NCBI RefSeq assembly: GCF_002443255.2
Contig: NW_019211455.1
Span: forward strand, 56,858,671 to 56,922,670
Source: Varroa destructor
Taxonomy: Eukaryota; Arthropoda; Arachnida; Mesostigmata; Varroidae
Direction of reading: 5' to 3'
DNA length: 64,000 bases
The position numbers and the translations under genes are program-made. Each line of letters begins with the position of its first letter. The first letter of the stretch is position 1. Below, piece after piece: positions 52,003 to 64,000 of this stretch. The notes beneath the pieces are model-generated. The model was not told where the DNA came from. It saw nothing but the letters and a program-made list of their open reading frames with translations, and made no database searches.

Positions 52003-54836
52003 CAGATTAGTGGGTAACGTATTTGAATGCTAATTTTAGAAACACGTTATGGTCTGGGTTGGAATGCGGGCATAAACAGACTTTATTTTGTGCTGGGAGC
52101 TAATCGTCTGTTGGAATGCCTGTGGCGGTCCCTGATGTAAAACTCAAAACACATAAGGATACTTGTGCCTTCATAAGCAGCTGCGTCAACCGTTTTTGTC
52201 TGCCATTTATATAATCAACTGCATATTTCCGCTGTATTGAGCTGGCGCCTTTCCATTCTTCTCACTCTTCGTTTTTTAGCCTTTAAGTAAATATTGTTGT
52301 TGAAACATTGCTACACGTATTCACTTTGTTCTTAGTTTTTTAGCGCATTTAATTGTTTTGTCTTTGTTAACAAATTTTCGGAACCGTCTCTATTCAGGTA
52401 TAGTCTCAAGCACTTGCCCTTTTTTTAGAGTTTAAGTGGACAGTCTTACTGGACTTACATATGGCTTTTGTAATAGGCTTGAGATGGCCTGACAATCATA
52501 CAAGCAGTAATTTAGCTTTATAATAATATTTAGTTTTCCTTCATTTCTCATTTTTTCCTAATAATTAGTTAATTCTAGTCAACCTTGAGATCTGGACTAA
52601 CATGGCACCATGCTCGTTACCGGTTACCATGGCATTATACACGCAGACCACGCTATCTGGGGCCAAAACTGCTCGGAGATGCGGCCGATTTTTGAAATTC
52701 TATAACATCTATGATCTCATAAGTCTCTTGAAGCTATCTTAAATTTAAAACTCAGACGATCAATCTGCGTGCCCGTCATAAAACGAGTGTGTCTTCGTTT
52801 CAAGGATTAGAGGTTTAACGCATCAGCTGAATTGACGTTCAAAGGACGCAGAAAAGATACGATTAAATTGCTACAACTTATGGCTTGCAAAGTTCACCAA
52901 CAAAGAAGACGCTTTGTAACGGAGCTATACTGGTCTAAACCCCAATGAGTACGTCTTTTACATAACGCGCTCAATTGGCGAACAATGCGCGTTTCATACC
53001 TCTGCTTTAGCACTTATCCTAAGTTATCCTGTAATATGAATTAGCGTGAGACATCAGGTTCTGACAGTAATATAGGACACGCAATATAGGGTAAGGTGGG
53101 ACACCCGGATATCCGTGATTAAAAAACCCAGTTGTTTGTAATATAGTATACAATTATTATGCGAAGATGGTATTATAGTATTTGAGTACTTTATAACTCT
53201 TTTTGTTTAATTTGCGACTGAGTCTCAGTGTTTACTCTTATCTTAACCTGGATCTTAACCATGAGGTATTATCATTAGGGTCATCACAAAGGGGTCCCAT
53301 GGATTAACTAAGCTGACTTCAAACCCCGCCGAAACTTACGAAGAACAGGCTTACATTGCGAGGTGTCAGCCCTGATGTGAAACACTATATGCTATGTATA
53401 TGTCCTTATTGCTTTTTGGCTATTATGGCAATGTCTTAAAAAATTTTGTTAAAGAATATCGTCGAGAACAAATAAATAAAGGCTACTATAAAATATGTCT
53501 CTATTAAGTGCTAACACAAGCATTTTTATTTGATCCCTTTTTTTAAAACATCAAAGTATAAAATGTATGTTTTTGAATGGTACTACTAAAAACGATATCT
53601 AAGTTTATTGCTTGTACTAATCAACGGAGCTCGTTATCATCCTGTAATTTTTTTTCATTTCATCCATATCTTAATGCAAATAGATTCTAAGAACGATGCA
53701 CAGCCGACCATTCCATATCTATACTGGAAGCCATGTTGAAACTCGGCCATACACACTCGGCTAGACAGAGAGACCATAGCAGCGCCTGTAACATGGAATT
53801 TCTCAATGATATTCCTTATTATAGGGATCCTGTAATCTGGAATTACACATCAATGATACATTTTGCATTGGGAGAAATCATAGGCAGTATAAAAAAAAAA
53901 CTATAGTACTAGTTAATGGGTGTACTTGTTAAATATTCGAGATCTATAGGGACCCTTATATTATAGAAACTGCGTTTCTCTGCTGCGGGAGCGAGACAAG
54001 TAATGCGCCGGACTTGAAAATATGAAGTCCTATATTCATTTACAACTGAGATACAATATTCTTTCAAGTGATTTGCGTTTTTAATTTCAGCTCTCCGCGC
54101 ACTCACATGGATATCATTACCTTATCTGTTTATACTATTATACAAATTGGTCTCCTTCGCATTATAGCTACTACAGTCCGTCGCGAAGTTAACGATGCCG
54201 AGAAGCATAAAAAAAAATTTGTCTGGCCCTGTTTTTTTTTACAAAAACATGTACCTTATTATGTACCTGCGATGAATTTCCACGACCAAACCTACCAACA
54301 ATCTAATATAACATTCTTTACTAACACCCATTGTGTTCTGAGACTCGAATCAGCAGTGACTTTGAATCTCATCTAAACAGCCAATCCAGTATACAAGGCG
54401 TCCTACTATTGGCCTAAGTCTCAACAAGATGGTTTAAGGTTGTCGTCGGTCATGCGCGACGTGATTGTTAGTCGAGGGCTTGTATTTAGCTTTCTAAGAT
54501 ACCCAAAAATAATGCGACCTTGAAATTCACTCCTTATCTTGACATTATTATGTAAAACTGTAATCGCACTACCTACAATTGACCTAGCCTGCATCAGTGC
54601 CAATATCATGCTATCTTTTATTGATATACACACTGTTTTATTGCCTATGGCTGGACGGTGAAATAAACACAGAAATTTCCTAATAATCTTCACTCAGATC
54701 CGGCAAATTGTAGATTGTACAACAAAGCTTCGCGTTGCCCCAGGCTGAAGCATTAGCGCGAAGGACGCCCTCGTCTTGAATATGGAAGTAAGCCTGTTAA
54801 TCTGATACTTTTGCACCGCTAAATCCTTTTTTTTAG

Positions 54837-55001
54837 ATCTTTGATGAATCATGGCAAAGGCAAATGCTATGTACGATTAGAAAAGAGCCGATATGGAAAA
54901 CACATTGCCGGGCACAGGGAACACGGCCAGAAGCATACGAAAGAGGTAGAGAGCTTTCATCACATCATGTTGGAAGCGCCGCGGGAGCCGAAAAAGTATA
55001 G
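54837..55001 (+). CDS. Candidate terminal exon
   Basis: Preceded by a strong acceptor (ctaaatccttttttttag). The phase-0 frame reads IFDESWQRQMLCTIRKEPIW and ends at TAG 54999-55001. Another frame from an ATG at 54844 is open to 55029 and is Lys/His-rich. The acceptor is convincing, the frame is not settled, and no partner exon was found. Confidence 0.2.
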   Translation: MFDESWQRQMLCTIRKEPIWKTHCRAQGTRPEAYERGRELSSHHVGSAAGAEKV

Positions 55002-55848
55002 CATGGCCGGTGTAGACAGTTCCTTGTAATACTCTCGCTAATTTTACGAACAGCATTCTGGTAGACAAGACAAATATGATAATAGACTAAGTAAACCACC
55101 TTTGTAGTCACGTCGGAAGCCTAGTGTTTCCACAGAATATTCAACGAATGCCAAAAAAATTGACATCTATCGAAGACCACATGGACGAGACTAGGAATGA
55201 TGCCTTTTAAAGCAAATCAAAGTATCTATTCACTTACCAAAATGCCGCTTCGGAGATTCACTGAACATGATATAATGATTCAACTTTCAGAGATGACCTT
55301 ATAAGCAGAAAGTTCGCACAGCCATCTGGTACTTGTACCCGCATTTTATTTTTTATCTAGAGTACTTCTTAAATTGTATTACAAGGGCAACGGCGAACGC
55401 TTCATAATTGTGTTGCGGCTGTGAACTTAGAAAGCTAAATAATTGCGCCAAGTGTAGAATGAGCAGCTTTAGTATACCTTAATATAATTAAAACTTTGAA
55501 AAAGTCGACAAAAATACGCAGTGTAGAGTCTCGACAGGGCAAGATAAATGGGTGTCAACTACATTAGCTGTATAGTTATAACAGATAAGTGTTCTAAGGA
55601 TTGCCGAATATTTAACGGGTATCGACGTACATATGTCATAAGCCTTTAGCCTGCGTAACAGCACCAATTCATTTTAAAAGAACTGTAGGAAACTGAAAAA
55701 AATGACCGCAGTCTGCAATTTCACAAAAAAGACTGATTATTATTGGTGTCTTAGAAGAAGAGTTAAAGGCCGTGGACGAGAGCCTAGATGTATGCTTGTT
55801 TGTTGAGGTTTTGTACATAATAGCGAGCACCTGTAACTTTTTCTACAG

Positions 55849-55874
55849 TCCTGCACCTAAAATTTGGTGCAGGA
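55849..55874. repeat. Short near-palindrome
   Basis: TCCTGCACC and GGTGCAGGA are exact complements separated by TAAAATTT, itself nearly self-complementary. Confidence 0.6.
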
Positions 55875-57556
55875 AATGCTACACTACCGAAGCGAAAACG
55901 TTTTGTGCTGGCTTGTAAAACCGATACGTCGCGGATCGCATTTAGATCCCTTATTTTCGATTCCCGGTAACTTCTACGACCACAAACAAACTTTATCGAA
56001 AATCAAAAAGGCAAATGCTTTTGGGTCTGCCAGGATTTGCGCCTATCAAAAGGTTGAATGACTAGTCCTACATTTGACCCAATTATTTATTTTCGCCATA
56101 CGGCCACATAATTAGCTTCCCGATAGTTTCAACAGCATTTTTGTTGTGTAGCATATGTCATCCAACTGCTTTATATGGTTGGGCAATATCCTTAGGTACT
56201 TACCGTTGTGGATGGGTCATTGTATCATGTTAAGTGAATTAGAATCGTCATTTTTAGTTTTAAAAGCAGTATTATCCTCTACCTTAATTGAATATCTTTG
56301 TTAGTCAATGTCTTTGCAGAACTGAAGTATATAACGATTGCTTAATTTTAAAAAAATATACCCTTATTTTGTATCAACTACATTCTGCTTCATACGTAAT
56401 TAATTCTGAAAAAACAGAATAGTAGGATAGTTTTGAGGTGTTCTGCTTTATATATTCGTACATCTGCAGGTGATCTGTGATGTCTCACAAGCGTCAATTG
56501 AAACGAGGATAGTTTCGCTATAGGCCGAGTATTCTAGATATAGATGTATTTTGTACAAGCAGTATTGAGATATATTTTACAAACAAAGTATGCTTTTACG
56601 GCAATTACTTACCGCAGGTCGCTTTATCAATAAGATGGCCTACATTTTGTCGGGTTGGTAATAGTAATAGGTGCTGAATGATATTTTAAAATGAATAACT
56701 AGAAACAATGTGTTTTTCTCAGTAGAAGCCCCTAGCTGATTGTAGCCGGCGTCAAAATTCCTTAGTGTTGATCAATCGCCATGCTTATTATCGTTCTTTA
56801 CATCTAGCTCAAAGTTAGTAAAATCCGTAAATTTCTCTTCTTCCAGATCCGTCCTTCTGCAAATTAGTTCAGCCATTGTAACACAGTTGAGGCCAGCGCT
56901 TTCAACATGTAATACTTGTTTTTATATGTTTTAAAATATACCACATGTCCAAATATTTTAGATGTCATTATAGTATTAGGAACTTGAAACTTTGAACATA
57001 AGATTGTTTCTCTGACAGAAAGACTTCAAGTGGTGACGTTTCATACTTAAGCGCAGAGAAGCAATCATTTAAGTGTGCACAAAAGTAACTGATAACTATC
57101 ATAACTGATATGGCCTACTTACAAACTGTCGACATAACTAGGACTCCATTCCTTAGCAAAGCTATGGTAAGAGCCTGTCCTCGGAGATTTCAAAAGGCTA
57201 AAAAATTGCTGTTGTGCCTAAGTCAATATGACCGACTCACTAAGTCCTCCTAAGAGGCTTTTGTTTATTATCTTGTCGTATTGGTAACTTGCGGTAAGAA
57301 AATCACGTGGTGTAATAATTCTGCACTATTATTATATAACACTAATTCATAGCATCTAGTAAGTATTTGTATCGGTGATTGGCCAAGCGATAACTATGCG
57401 TAAGTTTCACATTTGAAGTTGGATACCCGCTCAAACCATTGTTATGAAAGTCTTTCTTACTAGAAAGTGTCTCTGTATTGAAAAGATAATAGGGTAAAGC
57501 TGAAAAGATACACTTGGTGAAAGTTATGTGGCACGGAGGTAGAGCACAGGTACTTC

Positions 57557-58402
57557 TCAACCTCCGTAATTCTGTCCAAAGAAGCCACAAAACCGAATGT
57601 TGTCAGGCACTTCAGTCATAGGGTCGGGCATAAAAAACATCTGAGGCGAGACATATACTAATATGTAGAGTGTTGATTCCGATCCAACATTCAGACTGGC
57701 GATCGCTATTTCCTTTTCTGTTTCTATGCGTCGATTTATTAATAAATGCTCTTTCATTCGTCCACGTATTCTGTTGGCACCTGCCACAACTTTACGACTG
57801 TTACCGCAATCGAGCTAAGCCTGGTCGTTACTGGACTAACAGCAGAATGCCGTATCCAACGTGAGAATGGAGCTCCTTTGAATAGAATCTATGAATGTGG
57901 GGGATTGGGGACACTTTTTTCTACCCTTTCCACCCACCATCCTATAATGCGACCAATAAAGACGATGATCTACAGTGAGGCCTCCACCAGGACCAAAAAG
58001 GCGTAACGAAGCCCAATAAGCCATTTTCTTCATGCTTTTTTCTTCACTTTCCGTGAAATGAGCCGATGTTGCCACAGCACTTAGTGTCCTATCTTCCTCG
58101 GCAACCTGCCAGTCTTCAACCGTAGGCTCGTATCTTCATTTCGTAACGGCAGGCCCCTATGATTGGTCCCTTTCCTGCCAGACGAGAAATGGTCCATAGT
58201 CGGCCCTTTCCACTCTAGGCCCTCGCCCTTTCACATTGCAGCGCGCGATTGACAGCATGCCTTCAACGAGACGACAGAATCTAGCAGATTGGTCGTGAAT
58301 ACTGGTGCTAGGGAAAAAGGGGAGATTTGGTAGAAACCGGCGCTTTTCAGCACAGTCTATTGCTGTAGTACTGCTAGTAAGGAATCTATAATCGTGATCC
58401 AT
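57557..58402 (-). CDS. Hypothetical protein, three-exon minus-strand model
   Basis: Join (minus) 58402-58235, 58105-57925, 57780-57557; 190 residues. Introns are 129 nt (gtgaaa...ggcag) and 144 nt (gtagaa...ggcag) with compatible phases. The ATG is preceded by a purine at -3 and followed by G. Exon 2 encodes VAEEDRTLSAVATSAHFTES, a basic stretch and FGPGGGLTVDHRLYWSHYRM; exon 3 carries a basic segment, then a hydrophobic STLYILVYVSPQMFFMP. No known family is recognised. The first donor is weak, and exon 2's frame stays open to 58135, so the 5' part may differ. Confidence 0.3.
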
Positions 58403-61400
58403 GTCACGTTTACGATGGTGATGGCGCAGCGATAGTGTCAAGCATCGATGATAACTGAAATGAAGTGTGTGTGAGTATGAATGGATTGTAAAATCTCCAA
58501 TGACTCAAACACTGATCATTGTAGTTGATCGACAGCGATCGCCTATTACCGTTGACGCGTCACGAACGCCGATGCTTCAGAGGTTAATTGGTCCTCGAGA
58601 TGCGATCGGCTACGATAAAACAAACCAGAATTCTTTGTAGGGTTTGGCGACGACAAGACCGAGATACAAAATTGGATTAAGTCTATGAAGCGTTTGATTA
58701 GGTGAAAGTGCTTGATTACGTGCTCATACAGACGAGCTGGTAGTTTGTGCGATGTTTGTTGAGGATTTATGGCAAAGAATGTTACAGTGATTGCTGAACG
58801 GTGAACTATAGTGCGAGATCAGTGGCTGTCCATCGTAAGGACAAGAAAGATAGCTTGTGAACGTTAACTAACTGGATCGAGGTAAATAACCTGTATGGGG
58901 TATTTGTATAAGACGGTTGTTGAGCCTATGGACGCTCCGTGCGCAGCTCAGATGGGCACTCAGAGCATTCACGATCGAATAGAGTATGCGAGATGGAAAG
59001 CCCGTCTGACACAGTATTAGAAAAAGTCACTGACTTGAATCTAATGGTTGACTATGATTCGCGGGACCTATAATAACTCAAAGCTAAAGGACCATAGTAA
59101 ATAGTTGAAAATCGAAATTCAAAAAGTTGCAACTTCTCAAGGCGGTTTGTCAGATTTTGCATGACAGGGGTCGAGCGCAATGACTGTTGCATACAGGTGA
59201 GAACGAGTACCCCGTAAAACCCGTTAGGTAGATACTGATATGAAGTTACCTTTTTTTTTTTACACATTGTACACAATGGATATGTAAACTGAATACAAAG
59301 TTATGTAAATCTATCTATTATCTATATAATTTATCGCCGAATTTTAGACAGATTAGCATCTTGTGAGACTGGCTAAAATGCTAAGATTTACGGTGTTCGC
59401 TGAGCTATATAAATTTGCCTCGATCTATTTATAGTAATTATAATCCTTTAAACGTTGGACAATATATATATGGGTGTCACCTGATGACAATGTGACGCCA
59501 GGTCTTTTAAAGCAAAGACACACTGTTGCCGCATGAGCTGAAAAACGTTTGACTGTCATCAGTAAAAATGCCCTTCTAGCAGAACGACACACGCTTTCTG
59601 CACTTTCTGCACACATTATTCACGGCAGGCGTGAACTTGAATTTCCACAGATGGCCACGCAGATGAATACGGTTGTGCGGATGGGTATGCATTGATCTAT
59701 ATGATTGAGGTAGTGTAATATAGAATTTTTTACACTTATGAAAATATTTCTACGAGAACTACTAAATTCAAGCGCTGAGCCGGGTAGTCTTTTCCGGTAT
59801 ATATGAGTCAGCAATTCATTTCTGAATTTTGGGGTCATAAAAAAAATCGTAGTTAAGAGAAATCAGTGGAGAAGTTTATAAACCTAGTCCCATACACATA
59901 TCCTTCAGGAGTAGCTTCAAAGCCTTTTTCCTCTACTTACATATGTCATTAGTAGAAATTCCGTGAGCATCGTCGTAGGTGAGACAAATTCTATCTAGAT
60001 CGATCAACTCACATATGGCCCGGAAAACACGGTCGTTCCCAAAAAAAGTGTTTTACCTCACGGATACCTGATTCTCCACTTATCCCCCCACAAGACGCCG
60101 AAACATATTGTGTAGAATCATATATTTTCCTATTCGTGGAATTACTGGGAGTGCCCCCACAGGGAGCACTCTTGTTGTGGAATAATATATTTCGAATTAT
60201 TAGAAAATATAGATTGTTTGAAACCGAAACGGTAAGTAGTACAAAGGTACTAATTGAACTGAGCAGAAGAAAAATCTAAATTGTGAAGCCATGATTGTAA
60301 GCAGTGCCGAAGACGTAGCATGCAGAGAAGTGTTTCTTGGCGCAAGAATATGAACGGTCGAGGCTTAGAAATAACGGAACTCAGAACTGTTTTAGTGTAA
60401 ACTAAATTAGTCGATTTACGTTAGTCACAGCAGCTTATTTGAGCAGAGCAGATATCTACGTGAAATCGGCGACTAGAAGGATGAAGTAGGTCCAAGTTAT
60501 CAGTCGCAGATCGTAGGACCGACCCGCCGCTTTTCATAAAATAGGGCGTATTTATAATGAATTTAAACATCACTACACTATTAATTCGTTCGTTTAGAAA
60601 ACCTATTCTACAATTTTAAAGGAAAAAGTCGTTCTTTACCCGTTATTGCACACGTAATTTACTTTGAACGTCAAAGTTAAAGCTAAAAATGGTGCAGCTA
60701 AGAGCGACACTAAGAATGAGAAAGAAACCTCAGTTTGTATATCTAACTTCAAGTAAAATTAGCCCTGGTGTTTTTTCGAAGTTTGGCTTGAACCTAGGAA
60801 AAGTTCTAGAGATACATTACGTTTTCTTGTGCACAGTATTCCACTCAAAAAAGTTCACATTTTACATGTGGAAATATAGCTTCGTTTGAAAATTATCAGC
60901 ATATAAACTACTGATAAGTAGCTCTACTAAGAAAAAAAAGCACTATACTATGAATAGTTCCTTCTTCCATATACGGACTCGTGTTCCCATTGCGGTGTTT
61001 TGAAACTGGCTGTCCGCTCAGAAGCTTCGCTCTGTTGATAATACGCCGAGTACGTGTGATTAAAGCAATCGTATCGCACGGTTTAAACGCGGTCTAGGCA
61101 GAACGTTAACAATAGTAGCCTTTTGGTGCAATCATTCTTGTCGATGCTCGTTGACCTCGATGTTTCCCCTTTAGGAAGAAACATCGTTCGGTTAGTAGGC
61201 GTCCGAGGATATTTCTCCGTGTCTCGTTTGCCAAACTTGTTATCTGTGTATTCTACGGCGGCTGTTTTCAGGTAGGCGTCCTTACCTTGCCAAACAATTT
61301 CTGCCGATGCGGCCTAGCTGCGAAGATATTAGTCTAAGCTTGTGGCATACTCCCTCAATAAAGGTTGTGTAGAATAGTTCTTCTCGTTTCCACCGCATCA

Positions 61401-62900
61401 ACCCCACTCAGCGCTCTAGCTGCGTCATTGTAAACAGGTCGCATTTGTATAATACATTATAACAATTCGTTATTCTACCGAGCAGGTTCCGTTAGGGTTG
61501 GTTTAGCAGCGTTTGTTTTGAGAATGACTTTTTATTGGCAGAATGTTGACCACTTGCCTTTAAATAATTGATGCAAGTCTTGTAAACGTGAAAATTTAAT
61601 ATAAAAAAATTAGACCTAAGCTCGGCCTGAATGTCTTCAATTTGGTGCGTTATGAAGGATGATTGTTTAAGCGGTACGCTTCTACGAAAATAACACGCTG
61701 CGCTGATATAGGGAGCACTTCCTAAACTAGCGAACATAACATTAAGCAGTTGCTGGTTTAAGTATTTTGAAATCGGGTTTTTGCTAATGAAAAATAATCC
61801 GTCATTGACTAAAATTGTCTTGCGGTAGTTTTTGCATTGCGTCACAAAGGCCGGTTATGGGTCCACAAGATGAGCGGTAATTTAATCTAAACCTCGACAG
61901 ACCGACTTTTGGTAGTAGGATTCTGAGAATCTCACGATGATAATAGGAAGCTTACTTCACCCCCAAGAAAGCAACAATTTTGTTCATTAAATTTCGCATA
62001 CTTAATATTTGTAATAACAATTTACTATAGCTTTCACAAGTATTCTCTCGTAAGCTTAGCAGATTCGTAAAGGTCCCACTATATGTTATGAGTGTTTGCT
62101 TAATCTTTAAACGTTTGCATTTTTCCCTAAATACCCAGTTATACTTCACATGTTATCATTATTACGTTCCAAATCAAATAAGCCCCAACTCAATCGCCAA
62201 ACCTATTTGAAAACGATTAAATAAATACTAAATCATAAATACATATTCAGTTGCTTAGCAATTTCAATCGATGATATAATGACGATACTCTACTAGCAGC
62301 AAACAAGCAATCTATCTGGCGGCGTCTACGTCCTACGTATTTCCGTCGTTATATCAATAGCGGCGGAAATACCTAGGATAGAATACACTCTGCTACGTGG
62401 CATTATAATTAGGATATATCACAAAAAATCATTATGATTATATTGATCGTTATCATCATCACGGGCGATAGCTTATCTACCATGAGATATGGCGTGGGCT
62501 TGACGAATTTTTCTTATGACGTAACACATAAGCTATATCTGCTCGCGGCACAGCAGCTTCTGGTTACATTACCCATTTCTTGCCACTTGACTTCGTTAAA
62601 GCTTCTCCTGTCTTACGCACGACTATCAAAAGACAGACCAAAGGCTCAGGGTACTAGGTATTAGAAAGAAAAGCCCGTCACGAATGGGTGCACAGATGTC
62701 TGGACGCGATGTGCGCAACAAAGATCTGAGTAAAGACTTGTTTGTGCTCTGCACCAATTTGCAAATGGTTTCTGGTTTTTTTTTTTTATTCAGACTGTGC
62801 AGTCTCTTGGATGATGAACAAATCAACATAAACCGTTCAGGCAAGCTCTCTTTCTCGTACCGCTGCCTTCTTTTCATGGCCCCTGCAGCTCCAGAATGGT
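58403..62900. other. No convincing gene; one MITE-like hairpin
   Basis: Short frames only. A minus frame at 62626-63003 is preceded by KRNVADGEEEEPVV ending at a gtaagc donor, but frame and strand are not settled. Confidence 0.45.
60121..60211. repeat. MITE-like or hairpin inverted repeat
   Basis: Outer arms TATATTTTC (60121-60129) and GAAAATATA (60203-60211) are exact complements. An inner hairpin, GAGTGC-CCCC-ACA-GGGA-GCACTC (60149-60171), has six plus three pairs around a 3-nt loop. TATTC/GAATA pairing lies between. The nested symmetry suggests a small MITE or structured RNA. Confidence 0.45.
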
Positions 62901-63629
62901 GAGGCGCTGGTTGTTTTCTGAATAGTGGACATACGTTTTCGTCGCCCACTGAGAAGGAGAGGGGCGTTTGACCAAGTTCAATGCAGTCAAGTTGTTTTCC
63001 CATTGCTTACCACCACTGGTTCTTCTTCTTCTCCGTCTGCTACATTTCTTTTAGTTGGCGCTAGTACTTAGAATTAGAACCACCGCTTCTCGCTCTTAAC
63101 CGGAACCTCTTAATCGACGCGACTTTCAGCAGATTTATTTCTGTCTAAGCAAAAAAAGAAGAGGTACGTCCTTGTCCCATTACCTCCCACCCTCTCCTGT
63201 AATGGGAAAAGCTCCAAAGCGTTCTACAGTCGCTATCACCGTCGCTACGGTCACCTACGTGGCGGCATTACTCAACTCGCGCAGTGCGCGTCGCCGCTCA
63301 GACGAATGAAGGCACTCAGCTGTTCAAGTATTCCAATCTTCTGGGATAAGGAGCCGAAGCCAGAACTAAAACGGAACAGGAAAAGGACAAAGAAATAGGA
63401 GACAGCCAGAAGTAGGCAGACGTTAATTTCGGAGTCTTTGCGCCTATGCTGAATACTTTTTTCGCATTTTTATCACAGCGATATTGGCAACATCGACGTA
63501 GACAATCGTTCGCATCGTTTTTCCTAGCTAGGTAAAGGGCCAGAGAAGCAGTCAGCTTCCGAGGCTTTGATGGCAACGACCACGCCAGCGTTCGGCCAGA
63601 CTTGTTTGCTTTCTTCAGGCACGTCCTTG

Positions 63630-63902
63630 TCACCGCATCGCCGTCCCTAGTAAGTCCATCGCAGTAAGCTTTTTTTTCACGTACAGACGCTGCTCCGACC
63701 TCGAGCTTTCCACGGCTTTTCGCGAAACATATTTTTTTGATAAAGCTAGCAGGAGCCCACTTTTGCAACTATCTCCACGATATTTCCTTCGAGAACCTGG
63801 AAGCGTCTGCACTACGCTGATGATAGTTGCCACAGCAGGAGCGTTCACTGTGCGGAGCCCTTGCAGACATTGCGGTGTCGTACCTATAGGCGCATTGACA
63901 TT
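63630..63902 (-). CDS. Candidate exon near the window edge
   Basis: On the minus strand, acceptor tttgtttggaccctcag opens a 90-codon frame (NVNAPIGTTPQCLQGLRTVN onward) to TGA at 63630. A second minus frame (63316-63768) is open as well. This GC-richer end of the window (about 63.0-63.9 kb) may belong to a gene continuing beyond it. Confidence 0.15.
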   Translation of the reverse strand, partial: NVNAPIGTTPQCLQGLRTVNAPAVATIISVVQTLPGSRRKYRGDSCKSGLLLALSKKYVSRKAVESSRSEQRLYVKKKLTAMDLLGTAMR

Positions 63903-64000
63903 CTGAGGGTCCAAACAAATTGAATAAGATAGGATTTGTTGATTCTAACTATCCTGGCTATGTAAAATGGCCGTTTACGGCTGCTTCTACATGGTAGAAG

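Noticed and set aside
1..64000. CRISPR array, rRNA or bacterial operon structure
   Set aside because: No regularly spaced direct repeats, no rRNA-like conserved stretches and no tightly packed long ORFs.

Overview
The window is AT-rich, intron-bearing eukaryotic DNA with many short open frames, (TA)n microsatellites, decayed mariner transposons, tRNA-like SINE fragments and one 100-N scaffold gap (25007-25106). A group III secreted phospholipase A2 (the arthropod/vertebrate bee-venom-like family) together with mariner elements points to an arthropod. A mite or tick is a reasonable guess but is not proven by the sequence.

The one gene I can support by protein family is on the + strand at about 16.3-24.2 kb. 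It is an eight-exon group III PLA2 model with compatible splice phases throughout and a predicted product of 794 residues. The order is signal peptide, N-terminal domain, a roughly 275-residue Ser/Asn/Gln/Gly-rich cysteine-free insert (one large exon), a helical segment, a polylysine stretch, the catalytic domain with its Ca2+ loop and His-Asp motif, and a C-terminal extension. The two cysteines that normally pair with each other (the HDxC cysteine and the second cysteine of CxCD) are both replaced, while all other conserved cysteines remain.

Elsewhere coding evidence is weak. Two minus-strand three-exon models (47.26-47.90 kb and 57.56-58.40 kb) have short GT-AG introns and matching phases but no family I recognise. 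Isolated candidate exons or small ORFs lie at 5.56, 7.46, 8.98, 9.44, 13.43/16.21, 33.44, 36.59, 39.19, 51.74, 54.84 and 63.63 kb. They rest on open frames and splice-like signals only.

Repeats: mariner transposase remnants at 25.57-26.50 kb (+) and 41.35-41.82 kb (-); a possible copia-like integrase remnant at 27.2-27.4 kb (-); two copies of a dispersed tRNA-like repeat at 10.7 and 37.9 kb plus looser A-box-like fragments; a perfect 25-bp hairpin at 15.78 kb; a CGG/GGT tract in a GC-rich island at 8.6-9.1 kb; a CCTAG pentamer array at 3.15 kb. The remaining tens of kilobases show nothing I can defend as functional. No rRNA, intact tRNA, CRISPR array or bacterial-type operon was seen.
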